From Amycolatopsis tolypomycina (GTDB lineage: Bacteria; Actinomycetota; Actinomycetes; Mycobacteriales; Pseudonocardiaceae): 64,000 bases of DNA. Made by a program: the position numbers and the translations under genes. Shown piece by piece: positions 1-6,552 of this stretch. Numbering within the stretch: position 1 is the stretch's first letter; every line of letters starts with the position of its first letter. The DNA is taken from positions 2,852,001 through 2,916,000 of the forward strand of contig NZ_FNSO01000004.1 in the NCBI RefSeq assembly GCF_900105945.1, given 5' to 3'. The notes under the pieces are model-generated. The model searched no databases and was not told the DNA's origin. It saw only the letters and a list, made by a program, of their open reading frames with translations.

Positions 1-40
1 GAGCCGCGGTGACGTCCCGGTCCTGGGCCTCGACGCCCAT
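1..40 (-). CDS. 5' fragment of an unidentified gene running off the window start
   Basis: An ATG at 40-38 on the minus strand follows an ACGGAGG ribosome binding site six bases away. The frame is open to the window edge and gives MGVEAQDRDVTAA. Thirteen residues are too few to name a family. The gene is divergent from the TetR regulator at 129, so it is a likely target of that regulator. The start is inferred from the binding site alone. Confidence 0.5.
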   Translation of the reverse strand, partial: MGVEAQDRDVTAA

Positions 41-128
41 GGCGGCCTCCGTAAAGTAGGGGGTACGCGCTGTACTAGCTACTTCGGCAGCGTACACCGC
101 CCGGCGGGTGCCTGAGTAGGCTTTCGCC
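41..128. promoter_or_regulatory. Divergent control region with candidate TetR operator
   Basis: This 88-bp gap separates the truncated minus-strand gene from the TetR gene. It holds an inverted repeat GTACGC (63-68) / GCGTAC (90-95). Centred between the arms is a second short dyad, GTACTAGCTAC (72-82). TetR proteins usually repress a divergent neighbour through such dyads. Assignment to this regulator is inference. Confidence 0.35.
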
Positions 129-791
129 GTGACCAAGGTCGACGGACGGGCGACGCGCTGGGCGGGCCAGCAGGAACGCCGGCGCGCGGAGTTCGTCGAC
201 GCGGCACTGGCGGCGATCGCCGAGCACGGCCCGGACGTCTCGACCGAGCAGATCGCCGAGCGCGCCGGCGTCGCCCGCACCCGCCTGTACCGGCACTTCT
301 CCGACGCGGCGGACCTCCGCCGGGCCATCGCCCGGCGGGCGGCCGAGCTGGTGACCGCGGACCTGGCGCCGCTCTGGCACCCTTCGGGATCGCCGAACGA
401 GATGATCTCCACGGTGATCGCGACGCACCTGCGCTGGCTGACCGAGCACGCCCACCTGCACCGCTACCTGGCCCGCGGCGTCCCGGACGGCCCCGACGTC
501 CGCGGCGCGATCGCCCGCCACCTCAGCACGCTGTTCAGCGGCTACCTGACGGCGTTCGGGCTGGATCCGGCCCCGGCCGACACGATCGCGTTCGGCCTGG
601 TGGGCTACGTCGAATCGGCGACGACCCGCTGGCTGGACCACCCGGGCGAGCTCACCCTGGCCCAGCTGACGGCCCAGCTGACGGGCACGATCTGGGCGAT
701 GCTGGACCACACGCTGCGCGCGGGCGGGGTCGAACTGGACCCGGACCGGCCGCTGCCGCTGCCGGAGGAGGTCTCCCGCGGCTCGTCGTGA
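129..791 (+). CDS. TetR family transcriptional regulator
   Basis: A 220-residue protein with an N-terminal TetR DNA-binding domain. The helix-turn-helix is at about residues 38-57 (TEQIAERAGVARTRLYRHF), followed by a diverse ligand-binding half. Length is normal for the family. The start is GTG at 129; no strong ribosome binding site is visible and the AGGCTTTCGCC upstream is weak. It is transcribed away from a truncated gene at the window edge, the usual arrangement for a TetR repressor and its target. The ligand cannot be predicted. Confidence 0.9.
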   Translation: MTKVDGRATRWAGQQERRRAEFVDAALAAIAEHGPDVSTEQIAERAGVARTRLYRHFSDAADLRRAIARRAAELVTADLAPLWHPSGSPNEMISTVIATHLRWLTEHAHLHRYLARGVPDGPDVRGAIARHLSTLFSGYLTAFGLDPAPADTIAFGLVGYVESATTRWLDHPGELTLAQLTAQLTGTIWAMLDHTLRAGGVELDPDRPLPLPEEVSRGSS

Positions 792-830
792 GTGGTAAGG
801 CGGGGTTCTAACCCGCCTTACCACTCACGA
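786..830. terminator. Bidirectional hairpin terminator between TetR and dinB2
   Basis: Perfect 19-bp arms (786-804 and 812-830) enclose a 7-base loop. The hairpin covers the stop codons of both convergent genes, so it can end transcription from either side. It is one of several long gene-end hairpins in this window. Confidence 0.75.
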
Positions 831-1853
831 CGGCTCTCGCGGGAACTCGGCCCGCACGCCCAGCAGCCGCACCGCGCGGGTCAGCTCGAACATGCCCAGC
901 ACCTCCTGCGCCGCCCGGTCGAGCTCCGTCGCGTCCGACGTCGGCTCCGGCAGCGTCACGCTGTGCGTGTGGGTCAGGAACGGCACGAACCGCACCTTGA
1001 CCGCCACCCGCGCGGCCGGACGGCCTTCCTCCAGGACGTCCTGGGCGACGCGCTTGGCCAGCGCCGAGACCTCGGCCGCCATCTCCGCCGGGTCCGTCAG
1101 GTCGCGCTGGAACGTCGTCTCGCGGCTGCGGGACCGGGCCACCCACGGGTTCGCGCTCACCTCGGCGTCGCTGATGCCGCCGCCGAGCAGGCGCAGCCAC
1201 GGGCCGGTCTTCGGGCCGAACCGGGCCGCCAGCTCCGCGGGATCGCCGCCCGCCAGGTCCAGCACGGTGGTGATCCCCAGGGAGGCGAGCTTCTTCGCCG
1301 TCTTGCCGCCGATGCCCCACAGCGCGTCGGTCGGGCGGGCGCCCATCACCGCCCACCAGTTCTCCTGCGTCAGCCGGAAGATCCCGCCCGGCTTGCCGAA
1401 CCCGGTGGCGAGCTTGGCCCGCAGCTTGTTGTCGCCGATCCCGACCGCGCACGACAGCCCCGTCTCGCGTGCCACCGCCTCCTGGATCGCGGCGGCCAGC
1501 GCCTCGGGGTCGTCCGTCTCGGCCCCGACGAACGCCTCGTCCCAGCCCAGCACCTCGACCACCACCGGCAGTTCGCGCACCGCGGCCATCACCCGCGCCG
1601 ACACCTCGAGGTAGGCGTCCGGGTCACTCGGCAGGAAGACGGCCTCCGGGCAGCGCCGGGCCGCGATCCGCAGCGGCATGCCGGACTGGACGCCGAACTC
1701 GCGGGCCTCGTACGACGCCGTCGCCACGACGGCGCGCTCGGTGGGGTCGCCGTTGCCGCCGACCACGACGGGCTTCCCGCGCAGCTCGGGGTGGCGGGCG
1801 ATCTCGACCGCGGCGATGAACTGGTCGAGGTCGACGTGCAGGACCCACTTCAC
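825..1853 (-). CDS. dinB2: Y-family DNA polymerase IV, DinB2 type with non-aromatic steric gate
   Basis: A 342-residue translesion polymerase. Metal-binding acidic residues are visible at D8 (HVDLDQF) and D105-E106 (GWDEAF), with palm, fingers, thumb and little-finger regions in order; length is normal. Alignment with E. coli DinB (HVDMDCFF) puts Ile13 where the aromatic steric gate Phe13 excludes ribonucleotides. The N-terminal pattern matches mycobacterial DinB2, which carries Leu there and is known to insert ribonucleotides. A similar relaxed sugar choice is inferred here. The start is GTG 1853; no strong ribosome binding site is seen. The gene is convergent with TetR. Confidence 0.92.
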   Translation of the reverse strand: MKWVLHVDLDQFIAAVEIARHPELRGKPVVVGGNGDPTERAVVATASYEAREFGVQSGMPLRIAARRCPEAVFLPSDPDAYLEVSARVMAAVRELPVVVEVLGWDEAFVGAETDDPEALAAAIQEAVARETGLSCAVGIGDNKLRAKLATGFGKPGGIFRLTQENWWAVMGARPTDALWGIGGKTAKKLASLGITTVLDLAGGDPAELAARFGPKTGPWLRLLGGGISDAEVSANPWVARSRSRETTFQRDLTDPAEMAAEVSALAKRVAQDVLEEGRPAARVAVKVRFVPFLTHTHSVTLPEPTSDATELDRAAQEVLGMFELTRAVRLLGVRAEFPREPS

Positions 1854-1890
1854 CCCGCCCAGTCTGCCTCAGATCCGGCGCCGCGCGACC

Positions 1891-2154
1891 TCAGATCCTG
1901 TGCCGCGCCACGTGGGTCCAGACGGTCGCGGTGAGGGCGAGGATCCCGCACAGCGTCACGCCGGGGTCGGGCAGGACCAGGCCCAGGACCAGCAGCGTCA
2001 CGGCGGTGATGTCGAAGACGATCAGGAGGGCGCTGCGGAGCGCGCGCGACTTCGGCCGGCGGCCGTCGCGCAGTGCGGCCGCCAGTTCCGGGTCGCTGAG
2101 CTCGAGGCTGCGCTCGATCTTCTCCAGCTCCGTGCGGTCGTGGTGACTGAGCAT
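1891..2154 (-). CDS. DUF3040 small membrane protein
   Basis: An 87-residue protein of the actinobacterial DUF3040 family. A charged N-terminal half (LEKIERSLELSDPELAAAL) is followed by two hydrophobic segments at about residues 41-59 and 63-80. GGAGG lies a few bases upstream of the ATG at 2154. A SigF-type promoter sits 45 bases further up, so it is probably a stress-induced envelope protein. A paralogue at 50889-51194 has the same architecture and promoter type. No biochemical function is known for the family. Confidence 0.85.
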   Translation of the reverse strand: MLSHHDRTELEKIERSLELSDPELAAALRDGRRPKSRALRSALLIVFDITAVTLLVLGLVLPDPGVTLCGILALTATVWTHVARHRI

Positions 2155-2196
2155 CGGGCCTCCTTCGGCGCCGAACCCGCCGTATCGCCGTAGCGA

Positions 2197-2221
2197 ATAC
2201 CCAATCGTCCTCCGAACGAAC
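2197..2221 (-). promoter_or_regulatory. SigF-type promoter of DUF3040 gene
   Basis: Read on the minus strand, GTTC (2221-2218), 15 bases, then GGGTAT (2202-2197). This fits the GNTT-N15-17-GGGTA form of actinobacterial SigB/SigF promoters and lies about 43 bases upstream of the ATG at 2154. Confidence 0.6.
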
Positions 2222-2279
2222 CGCCGAACGCCTTCTGAATTCGTGCTTTTCTCTGGGCCAACCGGGTGATCCGCGCTCC

Positions 2280-2417
2280 GTGATCGGCTTTCACCACGTT
2301 AAGTTGCCCTTCGAACGTGGCCGGTCACGCACCGGACGGCGGGTGGGGGCGGCCGGCAGGCCACGTCCTGCCGTCGTGCCGATGGCCGGTCAGGCCCTTC
2401 AAACAGCCGGAGGACTC
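2280..2417 (+). promoter_or_regulatory. Structured 5' leader of the MetE-like gene
   Basis: This 138-bp leader holds two mutually exclusive stems. ACGTGGCC (2315-2322) can pair with GGCCACGT (2359-2366); CGGCAGG (2354-2360) can pair with CCTGCCG (2367-2373), sharing bases 2359-2360. TGGCCGGTCA occurs twice (2318-2327 and 2383-2392). The CCTGCCG strand could also partly pair with the CGGAGGA ribosome binding site at 2408-2414. This looks like an attenuator or riboswitch-like switch, but no known riboswitch core was recognised. Confidence 0.4.
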
Positions 2418-3479
2418 ATGACCCTGCCCACCGAACCGATCGGCAGCATCCCGCGGCCCGCGTACCTCGTCGAGGGGCTCGGGGACTTCGCCGCCGGCCG
2501 GATCGACGCCGCCGCGCTCGCCGAGCTCGAGAGCCGCGCGCTGGCCGACACGATCCGCCGTTTCGAGGAGACCGGCTCACCGGTGCTGACCGACGGCGAG
2601 CAGGGCAAACCGAGCTTCGCGACCTACCCGCTGGCCGGGCTGGACGCGCTGGCGCCCGACGGCGTCGTCATCCCGTTCGCCGACGGCCACACCCGGCAGC
2701 TGCCGCGGCTCACCGCGGGGCCGTTCCGCTACGCGACGCACGCCGACTCGTACCTCACGCGCGCGAAGAAGCTCACCGACCGCCCGGTCAAGCAGGCGGT
2801 GATCGCCGCGTCCGCGCTGTCGCTGATCTACCCGGGCGACGGCATCGAGGGCTATTCGCAGGAGCAGTTCGTCGCCGACCTCGTCGACGCGGCCGAGGCC
2901 GACATCCGGGGCAGCCTCGAGGCGGGCGCGGACAGCGTGCAGATCGACTTCACCGAAGGGCGGCTGTCGCTGAAGCTCGACCCGTCCGGTGGGCTGCTGC
3001 GGCAGTTCGTCGAGCTCAACAACGCCGTGCTCGACCGGTTCACCGCCGAGGAACGCGCGAAGATCGGCGTCCACACCTGCCCGGGCGGCGACCAGGACTC
3101 GGTGCACAGCCTCGACGTCGACTACGCGGGCCTGCTGCCGGCGTTGTTCGACCTCAAGGCCGGCCGGTTCTTCGTCCAGCTGGCCAGCGAGGCCGACCCG
3201 GAGCGCGCGCTGCGGGTGATCGCCGACAACCTCAAGGCCGACCAGCGGGTGTTCGTCGGCGTCACCGACCCGATCGACCCGCGCGTGGAGACCGCCGAGG
3301 AGGTCAGGGACCGCGTCCTCACCGCGGCGAAGTACGTGCCGGCCGAGCGGCTCGGCACCTGCGACGACTGCGGGTTCTCGCCGTTCGCCGACGACACGTC
3401 GACCTCGCGCGACATCGCGTTCGCGAAGATCGCGGCCCGCGTGGAGGGCACCCGGCTGGCGTCGGAGAAGCTCGGCTGA
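2418..3479 (+). CDS. Cobalamin-independent methionine synthase-like methyltransferase (MetE C-terminal domain only)
   Basis: A 353-residue protein matching the C-terminal catalytic half of MetE, which transfers a methyl group to homocysteine. Zinc ligands of that fold are visible: H219 and C221 (VHTCPGGD) and C318 (CDDCGF). It lacks the N-terminal MetE half, so it belongs to the short MetE-like/core methyltransferase group, whose methyl donor often differs from methyl-tetrahydrofolate. The ATG at 2418 is chosen because GGAGGA precedes it and the frame upstream is leader. Exact substrate unknown. Confidence 0.8.
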   Translation: MTLPTEPIGSIPRPAYLVEGLGDFAAGRIDAAALAELESRALADTIRRFEETGSPVLTDGEQGKPSFATYPLAGLDALAPDGVVIPFADGHTRQLPRLTAGPFRYATHADSYLTRAKKLTDRPVKQAVIAASALSLIYPGDGIEGYSQEQFVADLVDAAEADIRGSLEAGADSVQIDFTEGRLSLKLDPSGGLLRQFVELNNAVLDRFTAEERAKIGVHTCPGGDQDSVHSLDVDYAGLLPALFDLKAGRFFVQLASEADPERALRVIADNLKADQRVFVGVTDPIDPRVETAEEVRDRVLTAAKYVPAERLGTCDDCGFSPFADDTSTSRDIAFAKIAARVEGTRLASEKLG

Positions 3480-3489
3480 GCCCGGCGGC

Positions 3490-3512
3490 GTGAGCCCCTT
3501 CGGCGGGCTCAC
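3490..3512. terminator. Convergent hairpin terminator
   Basis: GTGAGCCC (3490-3497) pairs perfectly with GGGCTCAC (3505-3512) across a CTTCGGC loop. It lies between the MetE-like gene and the LysE gene and overlaps the latter's stop codon. Confidence 0.65.
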
Positions 3513-4141
3513 GCCGTTTCGGCGGCGACCTTCAGCCCGAGGGCGACGAGCACGGTGCCCAGCACGGCGTCGAGGCCCCGGCGGACGCGGCCGGCGCTGA
3601 AGAACTTCTTCAGCGCCCCGACCACGACGGCGAGGGTGACGAACCACAGCACGGTGCCGGCGGTGGCGATCGCGGCGAGTTCGAGCGTCTGCAGCGTGGA
3701 GCCGTCGGCGGGCAGGAACTGGGGCAGCAGGGCCAGGAAGTAGACGGCGACCTTGGGGTTGAGCAGGTTCGTCACCAGCCCCTGCCGGAAGGCGGCCCCG
3801 GCTGTGAGCTGCCGGCCCCCGGTGCCTGCCGCGAGATCCCGGTACTCGCCGCGGCGCACGGCCAGCCAGGCCTTGACGCCGAGGAACACGAGGTAGGCGG
3901 CCCCGGCGAGCTTGACGACGGTGAAGGCGACGGCGGAGGCGGTGAGCACGGCGGCGACGCCCAGCGCGATCGCGACCACCCACGCGAAGACACCGAGCGC
4001 GATCCCGGCCCCGGCGGCGATCCCGGCCCGGCGGCCGCCCGAGAGCGAGGAGCGCGTCACGACGACGAAGTCGGGCCCGGGCGACATCGCCCCGAGCACG
4101 ACGACCAGCAGGAACGAGGCGGCGGTGGCACCGGGGATCAT
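3509..4141 (-). CDS. LysE/RhtB family amino acid exporter
   Basis: A 210-residue inner-membrane protein with about six hydrophobic segments and the family signature MSPGPDFVVVTR near the N terminus, then a small-residue-rich loop. LysE-type proteins export amino acids or small analogues. The ATG at 4141 places the PGPD motif about 21 residues in, as is usual. A GTG at 4168 would add nine residues but is less likely. The gene is divergent from the GTP cyclohydrolase II gene. Substrate unknown. Confidence 0.85.
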   Translation of the reverse strand: MIPGATAASFLLVVVLGAMSPGPDFVVVTRSSLSGGRRAGIAAGAGIALGVFAWVVAIALGVAAVLTASAVAFTVVKLAGAAYLVFLGVKAWLAVRRGEYRDLAAGTGGRQLTAGAAFRQGLVTNLLNPKVAVYFLALLPQFLPADGSTLQTLELAAIATAGTVLWFVTLAVVVGALKKFFSAGRVRRGLDAVLGTVLVALGLKVAAETA

Positions 4142-4182
4142 GGCCAGAGGATACGACCCGCCCGCCACGGGTTTTCGCGGAA

Positions 4183-4196
4183 GTTCGAATTTGAAC
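4183..4196. promoter_or_regulatory. Inverted repeat between lysE-like and ribA-like genes
   Basis: GTTCGAA/TTTGAAC forms a near-perfect dyad with one G-T mismatch in the 98-bp divergent gap. It could be an operator; the TTGAAC at 4191-4196 could also act as a -35 hexamer for ribA. No regulator is assigned. Confidence 0.3.
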
Positions 4197-4239
4197 CTCG
4201 TGTAGGGTCGATCTTGTGGGTGACTCCAGGGGCGCGGGC

Positions 4240-4851
4240 ATGACGGCTGAAGTGCGGACGCGGGTGCGGATCCCGCTGCGACTGGACGGCGGCGTCGCGG
4301 TCGACGCCGAAGCCGTCACCTTCCGCGGCCTGGCCGACGGCGGTGAGCACCTGGCGTTCGTCCTGGGCACGCCGGGCGAGGTGCCGCTGGTGCGGCCGCA
4401 CTCGGAATGCCTGACCGGCGACGTCTTCGGCTCGGCGCGCTGCGACTGCGGCCCGCAGCTGGCCGAGGCCGTCACGCGGATCTCCGAGGCCGGTGGGTAC
4501 CTGCTGTACCTGCGCCAGGAGGGCCGGGGGATCGGGCTGTACAACAAGCTGGACGCGTACGCCCTGCAGGACGGCGGCCTCGACACCTACGCCGCGAACG
4601 CCGCGCTCGGCCTGCCCGAGGACGCCCGCGACTACACGGTCGCCGCGCAGATGCTGGGTGCGCTCGGGGCCGGCCGGGTGGACCTGCTGTCGAACAACCC
4701 GGACAAGGCGGCCCAGCTGCGCGCGGCCGGGATCGCGGTGCGCGACCGCGTGCCGACCGGGGTGTTCGCGACGGAGAGCAACGTGCGGTACCTGCGGGCC
4801 AAGGCCGAGCAGACCGGGCACACGCTGAGGCTGCCCGGCTTGGCGAGCTGA
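4240..4851 (+). CDS. ribA: GTP cyclohydrolase II
   Basis: A 203-residue enzyme opening the GTP imidazole ring, the first step of riboflavin or deazaflavin-type synthesis. The zinc site is C57, C68 and C70 (spacing C-x10-C-x-C, in GSARCDCG), and the GTP-binding/catalytic stretch RQEGRGIGLYNK follows. There is no DHBP synthase domain, so this is the monofunctional form. The ATG at 4240 follows AGGGG; a GTG at 4216 is possible. It stands alone rather than in a rib operon, so it may serve a specialised pathway. Confidence 0.88.
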   Translation: MTAEVRTRVRIPLRLDGGVAVDAEAVTFRGLADGGEHLAFVLGTPGEVPLVRPHSECLTGDVFGSARCDCGPQLAEAVTRISEAGGYLLYLRQEGRGIGLYNKLDAYALQDGGLDTYAANAALGLPEDARDYTVAAQMLGALGAGRVDLLSNNPDKAAQLRAAGIAVRDRVPTGVFATESNVRYLRAKAEQTGHTLRLPGLAS

Positions 4852-4853
4852 CC

Positions 4854-4950
4854 CGGACGACACGCGTACCCGGGCGGACGACACGCGTGTCTGGAGGGTC
4901 GACACGCGTGCTCAGGCGGACGACACGTGTGATTGGGGGGTCGACACGCG
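4854..4950 (+). repeat. Five-copy 21-bp tandem repeat with palindromic ACACGCGTGT core
   Basis: CGACACGCGT-type cores start at 4858, 4879, 4900, 4921 and 4942, exactly 21 bases apart, or two helical turns. The fourth copy reads CGACACGTGT. The array begins right after the ribA stop and ends 13 bases before the convergent MarR gene. A longer 21-bp array with the same CACGCGT core follows the cebR stop (59009-59238). Confidence 0.9.
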
Positions 4951-4962
4951 GCCGGAGGGTGG

Positions 4963-5493
4963 TCAGGCCAGGCGCTGGGCCGCCGCGGCCGCCGGGCTTG
5001 TGGTCAGCTTCTCCAGCAGGCCGATCAGGGTGTTCTGTTCCGCCGGCGTGAGTGCCGCCGCCCAGGCCTGCTCGCGTGTGTTGTGCTCCTGGTAGGCGTC
5101 GGTCACCGCCGTGTGGCCCGCTTCGGTGAGCGCCAGCCGGACCGCGCGGCGGTCGTGGGGGACCGGGGTGCGCGTCACCAGGCCGTCCCGCTCCAGGGTT
5201 TTGACCAGTGCCGACACCGCCGCCCGGCTCATCCCCGCGAGCCGCGCCGCGTGGCGGGACTCCAAGGGGCCCGCCAGCCACAGCACGAACAACACGCGGA
5301 AGCCGCCCCAGCTCCAGCCGCGTGGGCGGTGGACCGTCGACTCCCAGTCGTAGACCAGCGCGCCGGCCAGCCGGTGCAGCGTCAGGCCGAGGCGCATCGC
5401 CACCGGGTCGGTGGCGGGCAGTTCGGCCTGCGTCTTCCCGATCGCGTAGTCGACGAACGAGAGGTAGTCGAGGTCGGCCGGTCGGTCGGTCAT
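4963..5493 (-). CDS. MarR family transcriptional regulator
   Basis: A 176-residue winged-helix regulator. The recognition region is at roughly residues 85-125 (ARLAGMSRAAVSALVKTLERDGLV), followed by the wing motif HDRRAVRLALTEAG, typical of MarR. The ATG at 5493 is used because it gives the normal length and faces the divergent metallo-beta-lactamase-fold gene. The longer frame upstream is antisense to that gene. It probably controls the MBL/monooxygenase pair through the dyad at 5558-5571. Confidence 0.9.
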   Translation of the reverse strand: MTDRPADLDYLSFVDYAIGKTQAELPATDPVAMRLGLTLHRLAGALVYDWESTVHRPRGWSWGGFRVLFVLWLAGPLESRHAARLAGMSRAAVSALVKTLERDGLVTRTPVPHDRRAVRLALTEAGHTAVTDAYQEHNTREQAWAAALTPAEQNTLIGLLEKLTTSPAAAAAQRLA

Positions 5494-5557
5494 GCGGCCC
5501 AGGTTAGGGGAGACGGGTTCCCCGCGGCGGCCCGGCGGGCTAGCCTGACCGCGGATG

Positions 5558-5571
5558 GTCAATCCTTTGAC
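5558..5571. promoter_or_regulatory. Candidate MarR operator
   Basis: GTCAA-TCCT-TTGAC is a perfect dyad lying between the divergent MarR gene and the GTG at 5590, just upstream of the AAGGAG ribosome binding site at 5576-5581. MarR proteins commonly bind such TCAA/TTGA dyads in the shared promoter. Binding is inferred. Confidence 0.5.
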
Positions 5572-5589
5572 GATCAAGGAGCGCTCGCC

Positions 5590-6552
5590 GTGACGAAGAA
5601 AGCCTTCGCCTCTTCGGCCGACCTGGCGGAGAAAGCGCAGACCCTGGAAGTCCTCGCGGACGGCGTCTACGCGCTCACCGCCGAAGGCGACCCGAACATC
5701 GGCGCGATCGAAGGCGAGGACTTCCTCGTCTGCTTCGAAGCGCTCGCCACGCCCGTCGCGGCGGGGGAGTGGCTCGCGAAACTGCGTGAGCACACCGACA
5801 AGCCGATCCGGTACCTGGTGCTCAGCCACTACCACGCCGTGCGCGTGCTGGGCGCGTCCGCGTTCGACGCCGACGTCATCGTCGCGCACGAGAACACCCG
5901 CGCCCTGGTCGCCGAGCGCGGCAAGGAGGACTGGGAAAGCGAGTTCGGCCGGATGCCGCGGCTGGCGAAGGGCGCGGAAACGGTGCCCGGGCTGACCTGG
6001 CCGACGCTGACTTTCTCCGACCGGCTCACGATCGACCTCGGCGGCGACCGCGGCGACCTCGTCCTGCAGTACTGCGGACGCGGCCACACCGAGGGCGACA
6101 TCGTCGCCTGGCTGCCCCGCGAAAAGGTCCTCTACGCCGGCGACCTCGTGGAAGCCGAAGCCGCGCTGTACACCGGTGACGCCTTCCACCGCGACTGGGC
6201 TTCGTCCACTTTGGACCGGGTGGCCGCGTTCGGGGCCGAGACCCTGATCGGCGGCCGCGGCGGGGTGAGCCGCGGCCGGGCAGCGGTCGAGGCCGCCATC
6301 GCGCAGACCCGGCACTTCCTCGACACGATGATCCGCGAGGTCGGGGCGGTCCGCGACGCCGGCGGCACGCTCAAGGAAGCCTTCGAGCGCACGTACGCCG
6401 CCCTGAACGACCGGTACGGCCACTGGCCGATCTTCGAGCACTGCCTGCCCTTCGACGTCTCGCGGCTGTGGGACGAGCTGGGCGGCGTCGAACGGCCGGT
6501 GGTGTGGACGGCCGAACGCGACCGCGAAGTCTGGGGCCGGCTGCAGGGATGA
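5590..6552 (+). CDS. Metallo-beta-lactamase-fold protein with degenerate metal site
   Basis: A 320-residue protein of the MBL superfamily. The HxHxDH motif is reduced to H80-Y-H82-A-V84-R85, so the Asp and third His are missing. The later ligands H166 (RGHTEGD) and D185 (YAGD) are kept. The final GxHG-type histidine is also absent (IGGRGG). One metal might still bind, or the protein may be catalytically altered. The GTG start has AAGGAG eight bases upstream. The stop overlaps the next gene's ATG (ATGA), implying co-translation with the monooxygenase. Function unknown. Confidence 0.8.
   Translation: MTKKAFASSADLAEKAQTLEVLADGVYALTAEGDPNIGAIEGEDFLVCFEALATPVAAGEWLAKLREHTDKPIRYLVLSHYHAVRVLGASAFDADVIVAHENTRALVAERGKEDWESEFGRMPRLAKGAETVPGLTWPTLTFSDRLTIDLGGDRGDLVLQYCGRGHTEGDIVAWLPREKVLYAGDLVEAEAALYTGDAFHRDWASSTLDRVAAFGAETLIGGRGGVSRGRAAVEAAIAQTRHFLDTMIREVGAVRDAGGTLKEAFERTYAALNDRYGHWPIFEHCLPFDVSRLWDELGGVERPVVWTAERDREVWGRLQG

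Noticed and set aside
2280..2417. Cobalamin riboswitch before the MetE-like gene
   Set aside because: No GCCACTG box or B12 core sequence; only generic alternative stems are present.
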